DNA of 5,144 nt from Nanobdellota archaeon. GTDB taxonomy: Archaea; Nanobdellota; Nanobdellia; Woesearchaeales; GW2011-AR15. A program made the translations under genes and the position numbers. The notes beneath the pieces are model-generated. The model worked only from the letters and a program-made list of their open reading frames with translations. It made no database searches and had not been told where the DNA came from. Location of the stretch: contig JAAXVZ010000119.1 in the NCBI GenBank assembly GCA_013335235.1, positions 1 to 5,144 on the forward strand, given 5' to 3'. This document shows positions 1-4,953 of this stretch, one piece after another. The stretch's first letter is position 1. Every line of letters starts with the position of its first letter.

Positions 1-220
1 TCAGCGTATAGAGTTTCTCAGGTTCAGGGTATCTGTCTGCAAGCTTTCCGCCAAGGTAATAGCCTAGGCTAAGGGCTGCGAGGGCTGTCGATATTAGCGA
101 CGCCCATGTATACATTGTGTTACCATAATATGGGGAGATGACTCTTGTGCCAAGCAGCTCTATTGCCATGACGACTGCACCTGTAACAAACACAGTCAGA
201 TTAAGTGAAATTTTATTCAT
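1..220 (-). CDS. Fused spermidine-synthase-like membrane protein, N-terminal part (partial)
   Basis: Translating the minus strand from the ATG at 220 gives 73 residues that continue past the left edge. The stretch has a first hydrophobic helix at about residues 6-28 carrying the pattern AIELLGTRVISPYYG (19-33). A second helix at about 38-57 ends in LGYYLGGKLADRYP (52-65). This two-helix signature is characteristic of the membrane N-terminus of 'fused MFS/spermidine synthase' proteins, in which an integral membrane region precedes a Rossmann-fold aminopropyltransferase-like domain. That catalytic domain lies outside the window, so the enzyme activity and substrate cannot be judged. An in-frame TGA lies six codons upstream, and GAGGTTGA (229-222) is a well-placed Shine-Dalgarno, so the start is firm. 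The gene is divergent from the glycosyltransferase at 352. A plain MFS-like membrane protein is the main alternative but fits the motif less well. Confidence 0.8.
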   Translation of the reverse strand, partial: MNKISLNLTVFVTGAVVMAIELLGTRVISPYYGNTMYTWASLISTALAALSLGYYLGGKLADRYPEPEKLYTL

Positions 221-280
221 GTCAACCTCGAGCTTGGCTCATCCCTGCCAATTACTTGGCTGCACTTTGTTAGGAGGGCA
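221..280 (-). promoter_or_regulatory. Predicted 5' leader with two small hairpins and SD, spermidine-synthase-like gene
   Basis: On the minus strand the predicted mRNA leader contains GCCAA-GUAA-UUGGC (260-247), a 5-bp stem closed by a GNRA-type GUAA loop. It is followed by GAGC-CAA-GCUC (240-230), which directly abuts the SD GAGGTTGA (229-222). AGCCAAG occurs twice (261-255 and 239-233), with a single UUGGC between the copies that could pair with either one, so the folds are mutually exclusive. The pairings are visible in the sequence; any regulatory role is inference. Short hairpins like these also arise by chance. Confidence 0.35.
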
Positions 281-301
281 TAGGTGCTAATCTCTCGAGA
301 A

Positions 302-309
302 TATATAAA
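302..309 (-). promoter_or_regulatory. TATA box for the leftward spermidine-synthase-like gene
   Basis: The minus strand reads TTTATATA, a full match to the archaeal TATA consensus TTTAWATA. Transcription would start near 279, giving a leader of about 60 nt before the ATG at 220. A leader of that length agrees with the presence of an SD in front of this gene. The element is nearly symmetric, so it could also be read rightward. Confidence 0.5.
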
Positions 310-321
310 ACTTTGGCTGGG

Positions 322-329
322 TTTAAATA
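322..329 (+). promoter_or_regulatory. TATA box for the glycosyltransferase gene
   Basis: TTTAAATA matches the archaeal consensus exactly, and its centre lies 26-27 nt before the ATG at 352. Transcription would therefore begin at or within a base or two of the start codon, giving a leaderless mRNA. No SD precedes 352, which fits. A second AT-rich element at 301-310 could also act rightward and would give a leader of about 20 nt. Confidence 0.6.
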
Positions 330-351
330 TCCTGGAAAATACCAACCATAT

Positions 352-1710
352 ATGAAAGCACATTGGGCGATCTTAGCGATATTCCTTATCCAGGGAGGGC
401 TGTTCATCAACTGGGTTGCGAGCGACAGCTCAAACCCCAGCTGGGATGAGGCATGGCATGCGATGATCAGCCTGAACATGTTAAACCAGATGAAGGGAGG
501 CATTCCGACAGCAGACCTGGAGCAGTCAATTCCAATATTCCAGTTCGCTAACAATTATTATTCGCATCTTTACCACCTTCTTTCCATACCCTTCTACACT
601 GCTCTGGGGGAAGGATTTAAGTCAGGCATATACGTTAACCTGTTATTTCTTGCAATGCTTGTATTCTCAGGATATATGATAGGCAAGAAATATTCACCTT
701 TTACCGGTGTGCTGCTTGCCGCAATGCTCTCTGCAGTCCCTCTCAGTGTTTCCCTGATGACAGAGTTCCTCCTTGATTTTCCGCTCTATGCAATGGTATG
801 CCTGGGGTATTATCTATTGATATACAGTGAAAATTTTTCAGAGAGGACATATTCTCTTCTCTTTGGAGCTGCAGTAGGATTTGGGATACTCATCAAGTGG
901 ACCTATCCCATCTTCCTTGCGATGCCTATAGCCTTTGCAATAGGTGGGTTTGTGAAAAATAAGGGTTGGGAGACAAGATACTATATGCTTGCGGTTCCAT
1001 TGATACTGGCTATACTAATAACTCTGTTTGGATATGGCGGGAATATCCAGACAGTTTACAGGCAGAGCATAATGAGCAGGGTGGCGGAGCTGGACCCTGC
1101 AATCTCTTTCAGCTATTATGGGCACATGCTGTTCTCATGGCCGACGGTCCTATACATATTATTGCTGGCGCTCTCGCTTGCCATAAAATCAGACAGGAAA
1201 ACGATTATCTATATCCTCTTTCCATACTTTGTCTTCTCTATTGCACCAAATAAGGATGTCAGGTACATCCTTCCTATATTTGTATTCATCACCCATCATT
1301 GTGCATTTTCGCTATCAATGATAAAGATGTCTCCTCTGGTCCGCAGCGGCATGGTCTTTATTTTCCTGGCGATTTTCATATCCTCAATCCCTGACCCGCA
1401 GGCAGGGACAGATATAAGCATGATCGCAAATGAGGTCATGGACGGCTCTAGCCTATGCATCGCTTCTGAGAATCCGGATGTCAATGATGTCAATGTTCCG
1501 TATATACTGATGCGCTCAGGGAAAAAAATTAAGAAGGTCCTTGGCAATGGCTGCAATCCGTTTGAGTATGATTATACCTTGCTCGGGCCTATTGAAAAGA
1601 CATGGCGTTCAGGATCATTTGAAAGGACACGGACACAGGTTTCTGGTGAAAAAGGCAGGTTTGATATAGTATATTCCGGCCAAGGCTACGAGCTTTTAAA
1701 ACTTCGATAG
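352..1710 (+). CDS. GT39/PMT-type membrane glycosyltransferase (GT-C fold)
   Basis: This 452-residue polytopic protein has about eleven membrane helices and a short soluble C-terminus of about 90 residues. The first helix is followed by a loop carrying SWDEAWHA, the acidic Asp-Glu motif expected in the first external loop of GT-C enzymes of the PMT/ArnT type. A second conserved-type acidic site, LLDFPLYAM, lies between helices, and DVRYILP matches the RYLLP-like motif of family GT39. Such enzymes transfer a sugar from a polyprenyl-phosphate carrier to a protein or lipid on the outer face of the membrane; donor and acceptor here are unknown. The frame is open from a TTG at 313, but a perfect TATA box at 322-329 would then lie inside the coding region, so I chose the ATG at 352. 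Family assignment is fairly secure; specificity is not. Confidence 0.8.
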   Translation: MKAHWAILAIFLIQGGLFINWVASDSSNPSWDEAWHAMISLNMLNQMKGGIPTADLEQSIPIFQFANNYYSHLYHLLSIPFYTALGEGFKSGIYVNLLFLAMLVFSGYMIGKKYSPFTGVLLAAMLSAVPLSVSLMTEFLLDFPLYAMVCLGYYLLIYSENFSERTYSLLFGAAVGFGILIKWTYPIFLAMPIAFAIGGFVKNKGWETRYYMLAVPLILAILITLFGYGGNIQTVYRQSIMSRVAELDPAISFSYYGHMLFSWPTVLYILLLALSLAIKSDRKTIIYILFPYFVFSIAPNKDVRYILPIFVFITHHCAFSLSMIKMSPLVRSGMVFIFLAIFISSIPDPQAGTDISMIANEVMDGSSLCIASENPDVNDVNVPYILMRSGKKIKKVLGNGCNPFEYDYTLLGPIEKTWRSGSFERTRTQVSGEKGRFDIVYSGQGYELLKLR

Positions 1711-1718
1711 TTTTAAAA
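1711..1718 (+). promoter_or_regulatory. Possible TATA box for the DUF5752-like/truD pair
   Basis: TTTTAAAA directly follows the glycosyltransferase stop codon. Transcription would start near 1741, leaving about 10 nt of leader that includes the SD. The same octamer also occurs at 1694-1701 inside the preceding gene. Read-through from the glycosyltransferase gene is an equally good explanation for expression of this pair. Confidence 0.35.
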
Positions 1719-1740
1719 AGGACTTATTCTTAATAGGAAA

Positions 1741-1748
1741 AGGTGATG
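1741..1748 (+). promoter_or_regulatory. Strong Shine-Dalgarno that sets the start of the DUF5752-like gene
   Basis: AGGTGATG is a near-perfect complement to the 3' end of 16S rRNA. It overlaps two other in-frame candidate starts, GTG 1743 and ATG 1746, and has proper spacing only to the ATG at 1752. That is why 1752 is chosen. Confidence 0.75.
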
Positions 1749-1751
1749 ATA

Positions 1752-2297
1752 ATGAAAACTGATTTTTCTCAATACCTTCAAGATGTGCCAGCTGATAGGA
1801 CTTTCAAGACTGGTTTCGGTGAGCTTCGGAATGTGCATGAACTGAAATCCTTTTTGCAGGAGAAGGGCGAATCTGTCTATGCTTCATATGCTAATGAAAG
1901 CGAGAACCATTTTGCGAATTGGGTTGAGGCAGTTATAGGTGATAAGACCCTTGCAAAAGGGCTTAGGGGATCAAGCTTCTCTGAAGCGCTGCAATTAGTT
2001 GAGGACAGGGTCAACTACCTGAAGCTTTCCATGAAGTTCTCTAATGAAAGCGAAGAGCTTTTCACGAACCTTGCAGCATTGTCGCCAGGATTGCCTTTCT
2101 CTCCGTCAAGCCACACTTTTTCGACTAACCTTGAGCTTGAAGGGATAGAGTCTATAATATCGCCGATAAAATCTACGCCGCCAAAGGCAACATTCATGCC
2201 TTCTTCAGCTGACCCAGAGCAGCAGCTTGCGCAGCTCCAGAGCCTATATCCAGAGACAAAGAAGAAGCGCGGCCTGTTTGCAATGTTTGGTAGATGA
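1752..2297 (+). CDS. DUF5752-like small protein of unknown function
   Basis: The product is 181 residues with the start set by the SD at 1741-1748. Residues 15-90 resemble the DUF5752 family: a TFKTGFGELRNVHELKSFL-type opening, then ENHFANWVEAVIGDKTLAKGL (51-71), corresponding to the family's NDFAxWVxxVxGDxxLAxxL pattern. Residues about 91-165 form a Ser/Pro-rich, probably disordered linker, and the C-terminus ends in a basic KKKRGLFAMFGR tail. There is no signal peptide or membrane helix, so it should be cytoplasmic. The stop overlaps the truD start as ATGA, which implies translational coupling and possibly a shared role in RNA biology, though the family has no function known to me. A 13-nt direct repeat (1891-1903 and 2041-2053) encodes two NESE motifs 50 residues apart. 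The family call is from memory of its pattern and is moderately sure. Confidence 0.6.
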   Translation: MKTDFSQYLQDVPADRTFKTGFGELRNVHELKSFLQEKGESVYASYANESENHFANWVEAVIGDKTLAKGLRGSSFSEALQLVEDRVNYLKLSMKFSNESEELFTNLAALSPGLPFSPSSHTFSTNLELEGIESIISPIKSTPPKATFMPSSADPEQQLAQLQSLYPETKKKRGLFAMFGR

Positions 2298-3295
2298 ACT
2301 ATAGGCTCAAGCAGGTTCCAGAAGACTTCATAGTCAAGGAGATACCTAAGCTTTCTTTTTCTGAGAAAGGCAATTATACTTATTTTTCAATCGCAAAAAA
2401 CAGGTGCAACACAGAAGAGGTCATACAGGACCTTGTCACAAGATTTTCTCTGCCAAGGAAATTGTTCTCCTATGCAGGAACAAAAGACAGGAACGCTTCA
2501 ACCATGCAATATGCATCAGTCCGCTCAAGGATCAGGCCTATCGTGACAGAGCGATATGAAATTAAGATAGTGGGTTGTGGAGACGCACCTATTTCCTTAG
2601 GCGATCTTGAAGGGAACGGTTTCGAGATAACTATACGATGTCTAGATTCATTGCCTGAATTCCCTTCTTTTTTCATAAATTATTTTGATGACCAGAGATT
2701 CGGGACTAACAATCATCTTATCGGTGAGTGCATTGTGAAAGGCGATTTCAGGAAAGCTTGCGAGCTTTCTCATAGCGATGAAGTTTCTTACCATTTGGCG
2801 CAGCATCAGAATGATTTTGTCGGAGGCATGAAGAAACTGCCTTTCAAGATACTGACATTATATGTACATGCTTTCCAGAGCTATCTCTGGAACCTTGTCG
2901 CTTGCAGGTTGGTAAGCCAGGAAAATAGTTATCGGGTGCCATATATTCTGGGAGACTTGGTCATGCCAGCTATGCAGCCTGATCCATGCAAGATACCGTT
3001 CATCGCTTTTGACACAGAGGCAGAGGGAGATATCGAAAGGCATTATTCAGATATACTGTCTGGATTGAAATTGAGCCAGAGAGATTTTGTCATAAGGAAA
3101 TTCCCAGAACTGACTTGCCAGGGAGGCGAACGAGACTTGGTCACTTTCCCGAAGGATCTTGTGACTGGCGCACTGGAAGAAGATGATCTGAATCCAGGAA
3201 AAAAGAAAGTGAAAGTCTCGTTTGGGTTGGACAAGGGCGCCTATGCGACCATGTTCATAAAATCAGGCATCTACTCCTCTTCAGGAGATAGATAG
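2294..3295 (+). CDS. truD: tRNA pseudouridine(13) synthase TruD
   Basis: TruD enzymes isomerise uridine 13 of tRNA to pseudouridine; the eukaryotic homologue is Pus7. The 333-residue product shows the family motifs in order: VPEDFIVKEI (8-17); FSYAGTKDRNASTMQ (58-72) with the catalytic aspartate at D65; LEGNGFEITIR (105-115); NYFDDQRFG (129-137); HAFQSYLWN (192-200); and the C-terminal FGLDKGAYATMFIKSG (310-325). The TRUD insertion domain lies between about residues 140 and 290, including ILGDLVMP and a diverged lid region. Length is close to E. coli TruD (about 350) and shorter than the 400 or more residues common in archaeal versions. It is expected in the cytoplasm. Its ATG overlaps the stop of the upstream gene (ATGA), and only a weak SD-like TTTGGTAG is present, so initiation is probably coupled. 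Its last 25 bp overlap the convergent gene on the minus strand. Confidence 0.93.
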   Translation: MNYRLKQVPEDFIVKEIPKLSFSEKGNYTYFSIAKNRCNTEEVIQDLVTRFSLPRKLFSYAGTKDRNASTMQYASVRSRIRPIVTERYEIKIVGCGDAPISLGDLEGNGFEITIRCLDSLPEFPSFFINYFDDQRFGTNNHLIGECIVKGDFRKACELSHSDEVSYHLAQHQNDFVGGMKKLPFKILTLYVHAFQSYLWNLVACRLVSQENSYRVPYILGDLVMPAMQPDPCKIPFIAFDTEAEGDIERHYSDILSGLKLSQRDFVIRKFPELTCQGGERDLVTFPKDLVTGALEEDDLNPGKKKVKVSFGLDKGAYATMFIKSGIYSSSGDR

Positions 3296-3705
3296 ATCTT
3301 GCCTTCTGAGACATAGAATGTCAGGACTTCTGTATCCCCGAAAAGGATTGAGGTCCCATTCATCTCAGCGGCAGATATGATAATAGTCGCAAATTCATCC
3401 CCTTTCGCAGAGACCTTAAAGCTATTTTTGAATGTGTTTCCAGATACCACTTTCACTCCGCTCAGGTCTGGGTCAGCACCAACTATTTCGACTTCTTTTG
3501 GCAACAGCACTTTAAGATTAAGAGATTGTGTATCAACGCTTGTAGTCACTATTGCTGTTACTGTAACGACACTTTTCGATTCTTTCACAGCTTCAATTTT
3601 CAGGTTAAGCGGTGTCCCCTTATTTACATCTACATTTATGGTCTCGCTTGCCATCTTGCATCCAATCACTAGAAACAATAAGAATATCGCAATGGTTTTT
3701 CTCAT
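3271..3705 (-). CDS. Small exported beta-rich protein, probable lipoprotein
   Basis: The product is 144 residues. It begins MRKTIAIFLLFLVIGC, a basic N-terminus and hydrophobic core ending in a lipobox-like V-I-G-C with Cys16, so it is likely exported and possibly lipid-anchored. The mature part is an alternating beta-type sequence (for example VVTVTAIVTT, LNLKVLLPKEVEIVG, ATIIISAAE, VLTFYV), consistent with a single Ig-like or cohesin-like sandwich, and it ends in an acidic PEEE tail. I do not recognise a specific family. The frame is open to 3762, but the added N-terminus would precede the signal peptide, and a TATA box sits 26-27 nt before the ATG at 3705, so the shorter start is preferred. 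It is probably a leaderless transcript separate from adk. Its 3' end overlaps truD tail to tail by 25 bp. Confidence 0.72.
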   Translation of the reverse strand: MRKTIAIFLLFLVIGCKMASETINVDVNKGTPLNLKIEAVKESKSVVTVTAIVTTSVDTQSLNLKVLLPKEVEIVGADPDLSGVKVVSGNTFKNSFKVSAKGDEFATIIISAAEMNGTSILFGDTEVLTFYVSEGKIYLSPEEE

Positions 3706-3726
3706 AGGGTATGATAATTGCCTGGG

Positions 3727-3740
3727 TTTTATATTTTTAA
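3727..3740 (-). promoter_or_regulatory. TATA-like element embedded in the end of adk
   Basis: The minus strand reads TTAAAAATATAAAA across the last codons and TAA stop of adk. The AATATAAA part (3735-3728) is centred 26-27 nt before the ATG at 3705, and no SD precedes that ATG. This suggests the lipoprotein gene has its own promoter and a leaderless mRNA, in addition to any read-through from adk. Confidence 0.5.
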
Positions 3741-4358
3741 CTCCTTTTTGACAGAGTGCCATATATCTTCTATCCCTTGTCTTGCATCGATGCTTGAGAG
3801 GAGGCCCTTCTTCTTGTAGAAATCTATCAAAGGCGAGGTCTGCAGATTGTATACCTCAATCCTTTTCATTATGACTTCAGGTCTCTCATCCTCGCGCTGC
3901 ACAAGCTTGCCTTGGCACTTGTCGCAAGTATCAGCCTTCTTCGGCTTGTTATATCTTATGTGATATGATGTCTGGCATGCTGCGCATGTCCTTCTTCCAG
4001 AGATGCGCTCGACAATGATATCGTCCGGCAGGCTGAAATCTATCACCTTGTCAAGCTTGATTATCTTGTATAGGAACTCTGCCTGTGGGATAGTCCTTGG
4101 ATAGCCGTCCAGGATGAATCCTTTTTCGCAGTCTCTCTCTTTCAGCCTTTTCTCGACCATGCGGTTAGTGACTTCATCTGGGCATAGTAAGCCTCTGTCT
4201 GTGTAGCTTTTTGCAAGTTTTCCTAGCTCTGTATTGTTCTTTATATTCTCCCTGAATATATCGCCTGTGGAGATGTGCGGTATGCCGCATTCCCTGCTCA
4301 AAAGGTTTGCCTGGGTTCCCTTGCCTGCGCCCGGAGGGCCGAGAAAAACAAGTTTCAT
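3729..4358 (-). CDS. adk: Adenylate kinase, long form with zinc-binding LID
   Basis: Adenylate kinase interconverts ATP + AMP and 2 ADP in the cytoplasm. The 209-residue product shows the P-loop GPPGAGKG (7-14), the AMP-site STGD (30-33), DGYPRT (84-89, usually DGFPRT), and LPDDIIVERISGRR leading into the LID. The LID carries four cysteines as CAAC (125-128) and CDKC (145-148), a structural zinc site typical of long-form bacterial-type enzymes. The REDERPEVIMKRIEVY helix follows. The length is normal for this type. The frame opens at a TTG at 4367, but MKLVFLG starting at ATG 4358 fits the family, and GGTTGATT supplies an SD at correct spacing. It lies 5 nt downstream of the helical hypothetical gene and is almost certainly cotranscribed with it. 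It is unlike the archaeal-specific AdkA type, so its ancestor was probably acquired from bacteria. Confidence 0.95.
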   Translation of the reverse strand: MKLVFLGPPGAGKGTQANLLSRECGIPHISTGDIFRENIKNNTELGKLAKSYTDRGLLCPDEVTNRMVEKRLKERDCEKGFILDGYPRTIPQAEFLYKIIKLDKVIDFSLPDDIIVERISGRRTCAACQTSYHIRYNKPKKADTCDKCQGKLVQREDERPEVIMKRIEVYNLQTSPLIDFYKKKGLLSSIDARQGIEDIWHSVKKELKI

Positions 4359-4363
4359 TTCAA

Positions 4364-4822
4364 TCAACCGAAATAATTCAGGTCCTCTTTTATGTCAGTC
4401 TCCATGCCCCATAGGTCGATGAGGTGCTGGAGGAGCTTCTTGATTTCTTTCTTTGAGGACTCCCATTCCTTGAATGCAGTCTTTATGAATTCTGCGTTCT
4501 CCTCTTCCTTATTTGTAATAGCGATAAATGTCGACATCCTGATCAGCTTCATCAATTTCTTGAATAGCGCATAGGCTGAGCTCTTGTCATCATCCTCTAC
4601 ATAGTGCGCTTCATACATGTCAGCTAAGCTGGACTCTGGCTGCAGCATGTTCTCGATAGTCTTTGCGTAGAAATCTATCTTCTCATGCATCTTCACCCTG
4701 ACTCTTGAGAGCAGGATAGCAGTCTCCCCTTCTATATCCTCCAAATCGAAATCTGTGTTGAGGGAATTGAAATCAGGCAGATTATATTTTTTTTGCAGTT
4801 CAGAATATTTTTCTTTTGGCAT
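4364..4822 (-). CDS. Conserved-looking alpha-helical protein of unknown function
   Basis: This 152-residue protein lacks a signal peptide or membrane helix and is rich in Lys, Glu and Leu. Helical character is strong throughout: a short N-terminal segment (KYSELQKKYNLPDFNSLN), an acidic FDLEDIEGE, then several long amphipathic helices at roughly 36-60, 78-100, 106-122 and 124-140. These include EKIDFYAKTIENMLQPESS and FKEWESSKKEIKKLLQHLID. It resembles a small helical bundle rather than an extended coiled coil. I cannot assign a family. A TATA box centred 25-26 nt upstream and the lack of an SD point to a leaderless transcript starting at the ATG. It is the first gene of a unit with adk, and the short 5-nt gap suggests coupled expression, but the context does not reveal a function. 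Confidence 0.75.
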   Translation of the reverse strand: MPKEKYSELQKKYNLPDFNSLNTDFDLEDIEGETAILLSRVRVKMHEKIDFYAKTIENMLQPESSLADMYEAHYVEDDDKSSAYALFKKLMKLIRMSTFIAITNKEEENAEFIKTAFKEWESSKKEIKKLLQHLIDLWGMETDIKEDLNYFG

Positions 4823-4843
4823 TCTTAGCTGTTATTGGGAGAA

Positions 4844-4851
4844 ATATTAAA
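4844..4851 (-). promoter_or_regulatory. TATA box for the helical protein/adk operon
   Basis: The minus strand reads TTTAATAT within TTTTAATATTT. Its centre is 25-26 nt from the ATG at 4822, predicting transcription start at or next to the A of the start codon. No SD precedes the ATG. Bases 4854-4923 between this element and the rightward promoter hold no gene that I can see. Confidence 0.6.
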
Positions 4852-4924
4852 ACATTGTGGTAGCGCATGGCGCCCAAAAAATCCCCTGTTTAGGATTTGT
4901 CAGTTTTCCAAAAACTAAAAAGCA

Positions 4925-4932
4925 TTTATATC
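4925..4932 (+). promoter_or_regulatory. TATA box for the rightward secreted protein gene
   Basis: TTTATATC is preceded by the A-rich, BRE-like CTAAAAAGCA. Its centre is 25-26 nt before the ATG at 4954, again the spacing expected for a leaderless mRNA. No SD precedes the ATG. Confidence 0.6.
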
Positions 4933-4953
4933 AAGAGCCATTTCTGGGTTATT

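Noticed and set aside
270..554. Open frame on the minus strand opposite the start of the glycosyltransferase
   Set aside because: It lies antisense to a clear membrane protein gene and across the divergent promoter region, and it has no recognisable protein pattern.
966..1253. Open frame on the plus strand inside the glycosyltransferase
   Set aside because: It is an out-of-frame shadow of a gene whose helices and motifs run through the same bases.
3199..3204. Six-T run on the minus strand about 70 nt past the lipoprotein gene stop
   Set aside because: It could be a U-tract terminator, but it lies inside truD and is simply the complement of Lys codons there, so it cannot be told from chance.
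3377..3751. Plus-strand 124-residue open frame opposite the lipoprotein-like gene
   Set aside because: It is hydrophobic and Thr/Ser-rich, as expected for the complement of a beta-rich gene. The minus-strand gene has a signal peptide and a promoter at the right spacing, while this frame has neither.
4234..4574. Plus-strand frames opposite adk and the helical gene
   Set aside because: They are complements of well-supported minus-strand genes, with no SD, promoter or family motif.
4861..4923. Possible small RNA or operator in the right divergent region (GGCGCC palindrome, A-rich tracts)
   Set aside because: Only a 6-bp palindrome and simple A/T runs are visible, with no stem of useful length and no repeat, so nothing supports a specific element.
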